Assembly (NCBI GenBank): GCA_046331625.1
Contig: JAXLQL010000006.1
Coordinates: 349,430-413,429 of the forward strand
Direction of reading: 5' to 3'
Source of the DNA: JAXLQL01 sp046331625
GTDB lineage: Bacteria; Acidobacteriota; Terriglobia; Bryobacterales; Bryobacteraceae
Length of the DNA stretch: 64,000 nucleotides
Shown here: positions 33,779 through 42,006 of the stretch, one piece after another
How the letters are laid out: the number at the start of each line of letters is the position of its first letter
Numbering within the stretch: the first letter of the stretch is position 1
Notes under the pieces: generated by a model
Told to the model about the DNA's origin: nothing
What the model saw: only the letters and a program-made list of their open reading frames with translations
The model's database searches: none
Translations under genes and position numbers: made by a program

Positions 33779-36700
33779 TCAGAAGATGAACTTCAACCCC
33801 AACCTTCCCGCGAATCCGGGATTGAAGATATCGGCCATGCCGTAACGCGGATCGAGCGCCGTGATGGGAAGCTTCGCATCCGGCGTGGCGCCGATCAGCG
33901 CCCGGTAGTCATAGCCTTTCGCCAAGTCGATCTTGCTGAGATCGATCGCCGAACTGTCGCGCGTCCCGCGCACGCCGCGGTTGAGCGCGTTGAACAGATT
34001 GCGCGCCGTCTTCTGGTTGAAGAGATTTTGCATGTTGAACTCGAAGCGTAGCCGCTTGGTTTCGCCGAGCTTCACTTCTTGCGACACCAGCAAATCGGTC
34101 TGCGTCAAGATCGGTGAGCGGCCCATGTTGCCGCGGCCTTCCACGAACACAGGGATGTGGTTCAGCGTCCATACGTTCGTGCTCTGTGGCGTACCGCTGC
34201 CGCCGTAGAAGAACAACCCTGCCTCGGTGCCGGTCTTGAACGTCTTGGCCCCGTAGAGCTTGAACACATGCGGACGATCGGTGGCCAGCCTGCCCATGAA
34301 GTTCAAGGTTCCATGCGAGTCAAACAACACTTCATCCAGATCCCACGAGCGATTCCCGTTGCCGCCTTGGCGCCCGATCGAGCCTTCCTGTTGTTGCGAG
34401 GTCGACGACGACAGACCAGTCGACGGACTGGTGAGTTCGTCGGAGTTCGCCAGCCCGGCGTAGTTGCCATACAGCCGGCTCAACACGTAGCTCGCGCTGG
34501 CGAAATAGCCCTGCGCGAACCGCCGCGTGAGGGTCACTTCCATGGCCGTGTAGGTGCGCGTTGGCCTGGGTGTCGGGAACGGCTTGGTCAGACCCGTGGT
34601 GGGATTCACCAGCGCTGTACCTTCGCCCGGATTCGCATACAGGTAGACCTCGTCACCGTTCGCGTTCAGCGCACCCAGGTCTTCGATGGTCCGGCGGAGA
34701 TCGTTGCGCACGAACCCGACCCTAAGCACGGTCTGCGGCCGGAGCTGGTATTCGACGCCGGCATTGATGTTCCGCTGCGACATGGGCTTGATCCCGGGCG
34801 CGATCGCATCGAACGACGGCACGCGCCGGTCACGGAAGTCAGACACCCAGATGTTGCGTCCGGGCAGATTCGTGCCGCTGATCGAGAACACGTCGAGCGT
34901 GTCGAGCGAGCGATAGTAGGTGCGCCAGAAGTCGCCGCCGAAGGTTCCGCGTGAGAGTTCGTACTTCACCCAGTCATAGTAGAGTCCGTAGGATCCGTAG
35001 AGTTTCACGCGACCGTCTCCGAAGAGGTCGAACGACGCGCCCAGCCTCGGCGCGATTTTGTCGCCGTAGCCGAACGAGAACGCCGTGTCGCGAATGTCGC
35101 GCCGGAATGAAGGCACAGTCTCGTTCTCGAGCCGCAGGCCGAGGCTCAACGTCAACCGGGGGATGATGCGCCACTGATCTTGGAAGTAGAAGTTGTTCAT
35201 CGCCGCGCCTGTGGAGCCCCGAGTACCGAGATCGTTCACCTCGTAGTAGCCATACTGGCCGCGCTGCGGTCCGTTGCGCGTGCTCAGCGTGCTGTTCCAG
35301 AAGATCCGCACATAACCGCCGCCCGGATAGGCGGTGTTCACGCGATTCACGGTCTTCGAGCGCCCCGCGCCGATCTTCAGGTTGTGCTGCCCTAGCAGTC
35401 TTCCAAACTTGCTGAAGTCTGCCTGGAAGTAGGTGCGCGTAGTCAGGTCGAAGTAGGTGTTGGTCTGGCGAGGCGTGTTGCTGAAGCCCACGCCCTGCCG
35501 TAAGGCCGCGGGAATGTCGAATGGAAGATTCTGTCCCGTGGTGGCGTACTCCACCGCGCTCACGCCCGGGATCCCGGTGGTCTTGTAGTCATCCCAAAAA
35601 CGTCCGGCGCGAATGGTCAACAGCGTGGTGGCCGATGTAGTGAAGTCAACTTGGCCGGTGTAGCTCGACTGCGGCGAAGAATAGCCGATCTTCTCGTTCG
35701 GCGCCGCCGATGCGAGCGTGAGCGTGCTGCCGCTGCTGTCGGCGTTGTAGCTCGGCAGCCGTCCCGTGGACCGTGTCGGCGACCACAGGTACGTCAGGTT
35801 GGTCCGGATCCGGCTCGTCGGGTCCCAAGACAGCTTTCCGAATCCCATCTGATACGTCTGGTCATTGTGCAGCTTGCCAGGCGTGTTGCCGCTGAAGACG
35901 TAGTCATTCTCGCGGCTGCGGAAGCGAGGCGACATCGCGCCGAAGAACCACAGCTTGTTCTTGATGAAGTAACCGCCGAGTGAACCGCCGATCTCCTGGT
36001 TGCGGTCTTTGAACTTGCCGTCTTGCACGAACCGCGCCGTGAGCTCCGTAGACGGATCGAGCAGCAGCCGCTTCACCGGCGCCGCGTTCAGATCGTTCCC
36101 GCTGAGGTAGTAGTGGAAGTCGCCGTGGAACGCGTTGCCGCCGGACTTGGTGATCGCACTGATCACACCGCCCAGCGCACCGCCGTGTTCGGCGTCGATA
36201 CCGGCGGTCTTCACCTGCACTTCCTGCAGAATCTCGAACACGGCGTTCTGCCGCGACTTGCCATTCACCAGGCTCGTGGTGGATACGCCGTCGATATTGA
36301 ACTGGTTCTCGGCGCCGCTGGCTCCGTTCACTTGGAACCCACCTTCGATATCGCCCGAGTTCACCGAGGGCGAAGCGAGGGCCAGTTGCTGGAACGAACG
36401 TGGCTTCGGCAGCCGGTCAAACTCTTCCGCCGTTACGTTGTGCGCGATGGTGGTTCCCGAGAAGTCAATGAGCGGCGCCTGTTCGGTCACCTGCACGGTT
36501 TCGCTCGTAGCGCCGATGGCGAGAGTCGAATCCACCCGCAGGCGCTTGCCCACGACCAGGTTCACATCCGGAAGTTCGTACGCCTGGAAACCCTTGGCCT
36601 CCACGCGGACCTTGTAGTGTCCGGATTCGAGGCCGGGCACAGACCACGAACCGTCAGCAACCGAAGACACCGCCGCCTGACGGCCGCTCTCTTTGTTGGT

Positions 36701-36850
36701 AATTGTGATTGATGCGTTGGGTAGGACAGCTTGCGAAGCGTCCTGGACCACGCCATAGAGTTCGCCGAATCGTTCCTGAGCCACGGCGGACGCCGATGCC
36801 AGGATCATGACCGCTCCTGTCGAAAGCAGGAGCTTCCCCTTACGAAGCAT
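33779..36850 (-). CDS. Oar-like TonB-dependent-receptor-type outer-membrane protein with carboxypeptidase-regulatory domain
   Basis: 1023 residues. Signal peptide (LLLSTGAVMILASASAVAQ), a carboxypeptidase-regulatory-like beta-sandwich (FGELYGVVQDASQAVLPNAS ... GHYKVRVEAKGFQAYE), a plug-like domain (ENQFNIDGVSTTSLVNGKSR, LGGVISAITKSGGN), then a long beta-barrel ending in the outer-membrane C-terminal signature LGLKFIF. This is the acidobacterial Oar/SusC-like class, thought to import or bind large ligands; no TonB box was identified. The ATG at 36850 has GGGAG six bases upstream; a longer frame to 36991 is unlikely. Confidence 0.9.
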   Translation of the reverse strand: MLRKGKLLLSTGAVMILASASAVAQERFGELYGVVQDASQAVLPNASITITNKESGRQAAVSSVADGSWSVPGLESGHYKVRVEAKGFQAYELPDVNLVVGKRLRVDSTLAIGATSETVQVTEQAPLIDFSGTTIAHNVTAEEFDRLPKPRSFQQLALASPSVNSGDIEGGFQVNGASGAENQFNIDGVSTTSLVNGKSRQNAVFEILQEVQVKTAGIDAEHGGALGGVISAITKSGGNAFHGDFHYYLSGNDLNAAPVKRLLLDPSTELTARFVQDGKFKDRNQEIGGSLGGYFIKNKLWFFGAMSPRFRSRENDYVFSGNTPGKLHNDQTYQMGFGKLSWDPTSRIRTNLTYLWSPTRSTGRLPSYNADSSGSTLTLASAAPNEKIGYSSPQSSYTGQVDFTTSATTLLTIRAGRFWDDYKTTGIPGVSAVEYATTGQNLPFDIPAALRQGVGFSNTPRQTNTYFDLTTRTYFQADFSKFGRLLGQHNLKIGAGRSKTVNRVNTAYPGGGYVRIFWNSTLSTRNGPQRGQYGYYEVNDLGTRGSTGAAMNNFYFQDQWRIIPRLTLSLGLRLENETVPSFRRDIRDTAFSFGYGDKIAPRLGASFDLFGDGRVKLYGSYGLYYDWVKYELSRGTFGGDFWRTYYRSLDTLDVFSISGTNLPGRNIWVSDFRDRRVPSFDAIAPGIKPMSQRNINAGVEYQLRPQTVLRVGFVRNDLRRTIEDLGALNANGDEVYLYANPGEGTALVNPTTGLTKPFPTPRPTRTYTAMEVTLTRRFAQGYFASASYVLSRLYGNYAGLANSDELTSPSTGLSSSTSQQQEGSIGRQGGNGNRSWDLDEVLFDSHGTLNFMGRLATDRPHVFKLYGAKTFKTGTEAGLFFYGGSGTPQSTNVWTLNHIPVFVEGRGNMGRSPILTQTDLLVSQEVKLGETKRLRFEFNMQNLFNQKTARNLFNALNRGVRGTRDSSAIDLSKIDLAKGYDYRALIGATPDAKLPITALDPRYGMADIFNPGFAGRLGLKFIF

Positions 36851-37241
36851 ACACATCTCCCTTCTTCCTCGAGCCGGCTTCGTTCTCCCCAACCCGGAGA
36901 ACCGCCTCGATTCCGAAGGGACATGGCCGGACACTGCCGGCTTGAGCCACCCTTTCCCGGAGCTCAGCCCTTCTTGCTCGTAATCATCCAAATACGATCA
37001 CACGGCGTGCACAAAGGCACGCTCGGGCGATCATGTCTCTAGCATGACAGTACCAGAGCCCTGTTCGGGCTTACAAGGCCCGAATGTACCATTGCGGAAA
37101 ATCGTTGGGGTGAGTTGCGTAACTACGGCTACTGGCGTGACTTACGGAACCGTTTCGCCCCAGCTCGAGGAGGCCGCGTGCAACCTGGGCGCCTTCGGGC
37201 TGGCCGCCAGTTCGCGTTAAGATAGCTCGAAGGTCCGCCGC
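36851..37241. promoter_or_regulatory. Divergent regulatory interval
   Basis: 391 bases between the divergent receptor and YfhO-like genes, with no credible gene. Two inverted repeats stand close together: TCATG-tctctag-CATGA (37031-37047) and TTCGGGC-ttacaag-GCCCGAA (37064-37084). They are plausible operator or leader hairpins for either direction. No recognised riboswitch. Confidence 0.4.
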
Positions 37242-39386
37242 TTGAAGGTTCTGCGAATTCCGCTGCTGCTACTCCTGTTGACCGCTGGCTTCTATTGGCG
37301 GCTCACTCTGACTGACCAATACACCTGGCTCAACAGTCCCGACCTCTCGCGCCAAGTCTTGCCCTGGTTCCAGTTCCAAGTGGGCGAGATCCAGCGTGGC
37401 CGCATCCCGCTCTGGGACCCGTACGCCTTCGGCGGCCAGCCCCTGCATGGCCAGGCACAGCCCGGCATGGCCTATCCGCTCAATTGGATCCTGTTCGCGC
37501 TTCCCACGCGCCAAGGTTGGATCAAAGCGAGCTTCCTGCACTGGTATTTCGTCCTGATCCATTTCATGGCAGTGGCGTTCACCTACAAGCTCTGTCGCGA
37601 CCAAGGCTTGGCAAGATTGCCGAGCACCCTCGGCGGAGTCCTCTACGGCATGGGCGGATACATGGGCGTGATTGATTGGCCACAGATGATGAACGGAGCC
37701 GTCTGGGCGCCACTGGTTCTGATGTTCGTGCTGCGATGTCTGCGCGGCGAGCGGATGCTCGCCAATGCCGCGCTCGGCGGCCTGTGCCTCGGCGTCTCCG
37801 TGCTCAGCGGACATCACCAGGTGCCCACATTCATCGGGCTCATGGCGCTCGCACTGTGGGTTTGGGGAGCGCTCGAATCCGGTCGAGTCAACTTTGCCTA
37901 CCTGCGACCGGTGGCGGCGTTCTTCGTGATCGCGGGCTTGGTCAGCGCACTGCAAACGCTGCCGGCATGGGAGTACTCGAAGCTCGCCGTGCGGTGGGTG
38001 GGGCTCGACTATCCCGTAGGGCATGATGCCATCGTCCCCTACACCATTCACGAACACTACAGCCTGCGATCGTACCTGCTGCTCAACCTCTTTATCCCCG
38101 GCTTCGAAGAAGGCTCGCAGATCTACACGGGATCGGCAGCGGTCTTCCTAGCCATTTTGGGTGTAGCGGCTTGCTGGAGCCGTCTCGCCGTTCGCGCCGG
38201 ACTGTGCGTGGCGCTCGGCGGCGTGCTGTTCGCGCTGGGTGGCGACAACGTTTTGCATGGAGTTCTGTACAGCTTGATCCCGGTGGTGAACAAGGCTCGG
38301 TCGCCCAGCATGGCGTCCGCAATTCTCCAACTCGGGCTTGCGCTCGTGGCAGCGCATGCGTTCGAAGGGCCGCCGGCGGCATGGATTCGCCGCGTGCAAC
38401 GCTCAGCGGTGGCATTCGGGCTGCTGGTGTTCTTCCTCTGGTATGCGCAAGTGCTATTCAAGGCGCCCGGCTGGCGCGGCGATCCGCGCATCGTGATCGC
38501 GGCCATGTTGGCGCTGCTGATGGCGGCATTGTTCGAAGGCTGGAAGTCCGGCGCGGTCTCGGTAAGGGCAGTTCAATTGGCTTCGATCGGCATTGTCATG
38601 ATCGAGCTTGGACACGGCGGCCCGGCCAACATGCGCCATAAGCTTCAAGGCTACCCGGAGCTCGAACGGCTGGCTGCGGACAAACCAATCATCGAGAAGC
38701 TCCGCACGCTGCCGCCCGGCCGCGTCGACTGGTCAGTGGACGGGCTCCACAACTTCGCATCGTGGAACGGCATCGACTCGTGGTACGCCTACCTGGCCAG
38801 CATCACGTCGAACCTCTACTCGATCGGCTTCACGGGCGATCGGCCACAGGAGATTTTCGGCGTACGCTATCGCGTCTCGAAGCAGCCGGGGCCAATGTGG
38901 AATCGCGAAGTGGGTACGGCGGGCGAGTGGAAGATCTTCGAGAATCCCAATGCGCTGCCCCAAGCTTGGGTGGTACACAAGACGGAGAAGATCGACGCAA
39001 CGCAGACACTGGCGTATTACGGTAAGACGGAGTGGTCCCCGCGGACCACCGCACTGGTAACGGCAACCCCGCCCGCGCTCGAATCGTGCGACGCCGGAGA
39101 TGCCTATCTGCTCAGCCGCGTGAGCAATCGCGTGAAGCTCTGGGCCGAGATGCCGTGTCGCGGGATGGTGGTGCTTTCCGACATTTACTATCCCGGTTGG
39201 AAGGTGACGGTGGACGGGCGTGCGGCGGAACTGATGGAAGTCAACGGCTGCATGCGCGGCGTGGTAGTCGAGAAGGGTGCGCACCGCATCGAAATGCGCT
39301 ACTCGCCATGGACCTTCTATGCAGGTTTGCTGCTGACGCTTGCAGGCGTGGCGGCGGCGATGGCAGCCTGTCGGCTTGACAACTAA
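37242..39386 (+). CDS. YfhO-like polytopic membrane protein
   Basis: 714 residues. N-terminal helix, then the family segment IPLWDPYAFGGQPLHGQAQP and about eleven further membrane helices to residue 450. A periplasmic C-terminal domain follows, containing EIFGVRYRVS, GEWKIFENPNALPQAWVV and the hallmark VVLSDIYYPGWKVTVDG, then a last helix. YfhO-type proteins are GT-C-like and take part in cell-surface glycosylation in Gram-positives; here the function is inferred only. The TTG start at 37242 directly precedes the signal-like helix. Confidence 0.85.
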   Translation: MKVLRIPLLLLLLTAGFYWRLTLTDQYTWLNSPDLSRQVLPWFQFQVGEIQRGRIPLWDPYAFGGQPLHGQAQPGMAYPLNWILFALPTRQGWIKASFLHWYFVLIHFMAVAFTYKLCRDQGLARLPSTLGGVLYGMGGYMGVIDWPQMMNGAVWAPLVLMFVLRCLRGERMLANAALGGLCLGVSVLSGHHQVPTFIGLMALALWVWGALESGRVNFAYLRPVAAFFVIAGLVSALQTLPAWEYSKLAVRWVGLDYPVGHDAIVPYTIHEHYSLRSYLLLNLFIPGFEEGSQIYTGSAAVFLAILGVAACWSRLAVRAGLCVALGGVLFALGGDNVLHGVLYSLIPVVNKARSPSMASAILQLGLALVAAHAFEGPPAAWIRRVQRSAVAFGLLVFFLWYAQVLFKAPGWRGDPRIVIAAMLALLMAALFEGWKSGAVSVRAVQLASIGIVMIELGHGGPANMRHKLQGYPELERLAADKPIIEKLRTLPPGRVDWSVDGLHNFASWNGIDSWYAYLASITSNLYSIGFTGDRPQEIFGVRYRVSKQPGPMWNREVGTAGEWKIFENPNALPQAWVVHKTEKIDATQTLAYYGKTEWSPRTTALVTATPPALESCDAGDAYLLSRVSNRVKLWAEMPCRGMVVLSDIYYPGWKVTVDGRAAELMEVNGCMRGVVVEKGAHRIEMRYSPWTFYAGLLLTLAGVAAAMAACRLDN

Positions 39387-39392
39387 ATAAAC

Positions 39393-39408
39393 CATAGTTA
39401 ACATAGTT
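39393..39408 (+). promoter_or_regulatory. Direct repeat upstream of the NRAMP gene
   Basis: CATAGTT occurs twice with a 9-base period (39393-39399, 39402-39408) in an A/T-rich stretch (AACTAAATAAACCATAGTTA) that stands out from the GC-rich background, 22 bases before the start codon. Possible binding site of a metal-responsive regulator; not matched to a known box. Confidence 0.3.
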
Positions 39409-39429
39409 GCGTGTAGGCTGATTTAGGAC

Positions 39430-41316
39430 ATGCTGCGCTCGTTGCCTGAAGTCCATTCCTCGGTCCCTACCACCCTTGTCACCGGGTGGCGCCGCTTGTT
39501 CGCCTTCGCCGGACCCGCCTATCTGGTCAGCGTCGGCTACATGGATCCGGGCAATTGGGCCACCGATCTCGAAGGCGGCGCGCGATTCGGTTATCAACTC
39601 CTGTGGGTGCTGGTGGTCTCGAACGCCATGGCCGTGCTGCTGCAAACTCTCAGCGCGCGGCTCGGCATCGTGGCCGGGCGCGACCTTGCCCAAGCCTGCC
39701 GGGAAGTCTACCCGCGCACGGTCAGCTATTCACTCTGGATGCTGTGCGAGATCGCCATCGCCGCCTGCGACTTGGCGGAAGTGCTCGGAGCGGCCATCGG
39801 CCTCAACCTTCTGTTCGGAATTCCACTCATCGCGGGCGTGCTCCTGACGGCGCTCGACACGCTCTTCATCCTGTGGTTCAGCCGCTTCGGCATTCGCTGG
39901 ATCGAGGGTCTCATCCTCGCGCTCATCGCCACCATCGGAGGATGCTTCCTGATCGAGATTCTACTCGCCCGGCCGAACTTCGGTGAGATGGCCGCCGGGC
40001 TCGTTCCCCGGCTCAACAGCGAAAGTCTCTACGTCGCCATCGGAATCCTCGGGGCCACCGTGATGCCGCACAACCTCTACCTTCACGGCGCACTCGTGCA
40101 GACGAGACAAATCGGCTCCACCGCTGGCGAAAAGCGAATCGCCTGCCGCTTCAACTTTCTCGACTCGCTGATCGCCTTGAACGGAGCGCTGCTGGTGAAC
40201 GCGGCGATTCTCGTTCTTTCGGCGTCCACTTTCTTCAAACGCGGCATCGTGGTCTCGGAAATTCAGCAGGCGCACGAGTTGCTCTCGCCGCTTCTGGGAT
40301 CCGCTGCCGCGAGCGCACTATTTGCCGTGGCGCTGCTCGCCAGCGGCCAAAGCTCCACGCTCACCGGGACCATGGCGGGCCAGATCGTGATGGAAGGGTT
40401 CCTCAACTTCCGCATGCGCCCGTGGCTGCGCCGCCTCATCACCCGTATGCTGGCCGTGGTTCCGGCGGCGCTGACGGTCTGGTTCAGCGGCGAAGAGGGA
40501 ACTTATCGACTGCTCATCCTGAGCCAGGTGATCTTGAGCCTGCAGCTCCCGTTCGCCGTGATCCCGCTGATTCAGTTCACCGGCAGCAAAGAGCGGATGG
40601 GTGAGTTCGCGAATCCAATGTGGGTACGCATCCTCGCGTGGCTGGCCGCCGCGCTGATCGTGTGCCTCAACGTGTGGCTCGTAGTCAAGACGTTCGGCGG
40701 TTGGGTGGAGTCGGCGGGTTCATGGCGTCCGCTGGTGTTGGCTGCCATCGCGCTGCTGAGCGTCGCTGTCGGATCGCTGCTCGCGTACGTGATCCTGCAC
40801 CCGTGGCTGCCCGGGTCAGCCCGGCCGGCGGGACTCGCTCCGGTAACGGTTCCGTCGAATGTGGTCGCCTTTCCGGCGCAGGCTCCCGTCTATCGCCGGA
40901 TCCTGGTCCCGCTCGACCACACGGAACTCGACCGCCAAGCCGTGGCCCATTCGTCGGCGCTCGCCTTGGCTCATGGTTCCAGGCTCTTTCTGGTCCACGT
41001 AGAAGAAGACGTGACCAGCCAAGTCTACGGAGCCGAGTCATCGACAGCCGAAATCCAGTCCGGCCGGCGCTATTTCCACGACATCCTCGAGTCGCTGCGT
41101 GCCCAAGGGATCGACACACAACTCATCATCCGGCACTCCACCAAGCCGAGCGAGGTCATCGTAGAGGTGGCCCGGGAGATCCAACCCGACCTCGTGATCA
41201 TGGCTGGCCATGGCCATAACTGGTGGAAAGACATCATCTTCGGGACAACAATTAATGCGGTACGTCACCGGCTCACGACTCCGGTACTGATTGTGCGTGA
41301 GGAAAAAACGCGCTAG
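39430..41316 (+). CDS. mntH: NRAMP divalent metal transporter fused to UspA domain
   Basis: 628 residues. Residues about 20-460 are an NRAMP transporter: helix 1 metal site D39-P-G-N42 in VGYMDPGNWATD, helix 6 A-x-x-M-P-H (GATVMPHNLYLHG, about residue 212) and eleven or twelve helices. After a linker, residues about 488-628 form a universal stress protein domain (RRILVPLDHTELDRQAVAHS) with the nucleotide motif G-x9-G-T (GHNWWKDIIFGTTINAVRH); the first Gly of the usual G-x2-G is Ala. A cytoplasmic UspA domain may couple Mn/Fe uptake to nucleotide or stress state. The transporter half is secure; the regulatory idea is inference. Confidence 0.92.
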   Translation: MLRSLPEVHSSVPTTLVTGWRRLFAFAGPAYLVSVGYMDPGNWATDLEGGARFGYQLLWVLVVSNAMAVLLQTLSARLGIVAGRDLAQACREVYPRTVSYSLWMLCEIAIAACDLAEVLGAAIGLNLLFGIPLIAGVLLTALDTLFILWFSRFGIRWIEGLILALIATIGGCFLIEILLARPNFGEMAAGLVPRLNSESLYVAIGILGATVMPHNLYLHGALVQTRQIGSTAGEKRIACRFNFLDSLIALNGALLVNAAILVLSASTFFKRGIVVSEIQQAHELLSPLLGSAAASALFAVALLASGQSSTLTGTMAGQIVMEGFLNFRMRPWLRRLITRMLAVVPAALTVWFSGEEGTYRLLILSQVILSLQLPFAVIPLIQFTGSKERMGEFANPMWVRILAWLAAALIVCLNVWLVVKTFGGWVESAGSWRPLVLAAIALLSVAVGSLLAYVILHPWLPGSARPAGLAPVTVPSNVVAFPAQAPVYRRILVPLDHTELDRQAVAHSSALALAHGSRLFLVHVEEDVTSQVYGAESSTAEIQSGRRYFHDILESLRAQGIDTQLIIRHSTKPSEVIVEVAREIQPDLVIMAGHGHNWWKDIIFGTTINAVRHRLTTPVLIVREEKTR

Positions 41317-41329
41317 AGTGGCTGTGGCG

Positions 41330-41396
41330 GGTTGTGACCGGGGGCGTGTCCCGGGTATACAACCAACAGGTGGAGAGAGACCGTAAGCCCCCTGTT
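41330..41396 (+). other. Possible leader hairpins before the secreted-protein/matrixin pair
   Basis: GGTTGT (41330-41335) pairs with ACAACC (41359-41364) around an inner CCGGG/CCCGG, and AACAGG (41365-41370) pairs with CCTGTT (41391-41396), followed by TT. Could be a terminator for the transporter gene or a leader for the next operon; weak evidence. Confidence 0.3.
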
Positions 41397-41442
41397 TTCA
41401 AGCAGAATGACTTGGTTCGCGACTTGCAGTAGAGGGAGAAGG

Positions 41443-42006
41443 ATGGTCGCGCAGGCACTTCGAGTCCGCATCGCGCTGGCACTGACACTGGTGGTGTCCG
41501 TTCTGCCTACGCCTGCGGCAACGCTGCAGAAGTTGAACTTGGACGACCTTATCCTAAAGTCGACCGAGATCGTTCGCGGCCGTGTGACCAGCAGCACGGT
41601 AGTCCGGAGGGGTGCCGTGCTGTATACCGCCGCGACGGTCTCGGTGGCTCAACGCTGGAAGGGTGCAGAAGGAGCCAGCGTAGTGGTCTACATCCCCGGG
41701 GGCGCACTCGACGGAATCCGTCAGACCTTCCCCGGTGCGCCGCAGCTCAATTCCGGCTCCGAGTACATGCTGTTCCTATGGACGGGGAATAGTGGCATCA
41801 CACAGATCGTGGGATTCTCACAAGGCTTGCTTGACCTCAAGACTGACGATCAAGGCAAAGTAGTGGTGGCGCGGATCGCGGGTGAGGAGAACGTCCTGCT
41901 CGACTCGAAGACCAAGGCTGCCGTGGCCGACAAGGGCATGGAGCCGACGCCGCTCTCCGAGGTGACCATGCGGATCCGCAAATTGCTGGGAGAGGCACAG
42001 CAATGA
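41443..42006 (+). CDS. Small secreted protein upstream of a matrixin
   Basis: 187 residues, not recognised. Signal peptide (MVAQALRVRIALALTLVVSVLPTPAA), then a predicted beta-rich domain (STEIVRGRVTSSTVVRRGAV, LYTAATVSVAQRWKGAEG, VVVYIPGG, SEYMLFLWTGNSGITQIVGF). The pattern resembles a small extracellular beta-sandwich found next to acidobacterial proteases. The start at 41443 has GAGGGAGAAGG directly upstream. It overlaps the matrixin gene (ATGA), so the two proteins are probably made together; it could be a chaperone or inhibitor of the protease, which is speculation. Confidence 0.75.
   Translation: MVAQALRVRIALALTLVVSVLPTPAATLQKLNLDDLILKSTEIVRGRVTSSTVVRRGAVLYTAATVSVAQRWKGAEGASVVVYIPGGALDGIRQTFPGAPQLNSGSEYMLFLWTGNSGITQIVGFSQGLLDLKTDDQGKVVVARIAGEENVLLDSKTKAAVADKGMEPTPLSEVTMRIRKLLGEAQQ

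Noticed and set aside
36992..37241. Small gene or known riboswitch between the receptor and YfhO-like genes
   Set aside because: No open frame with a start and no match to a known aptamer core; only two inverted repeats are seen.
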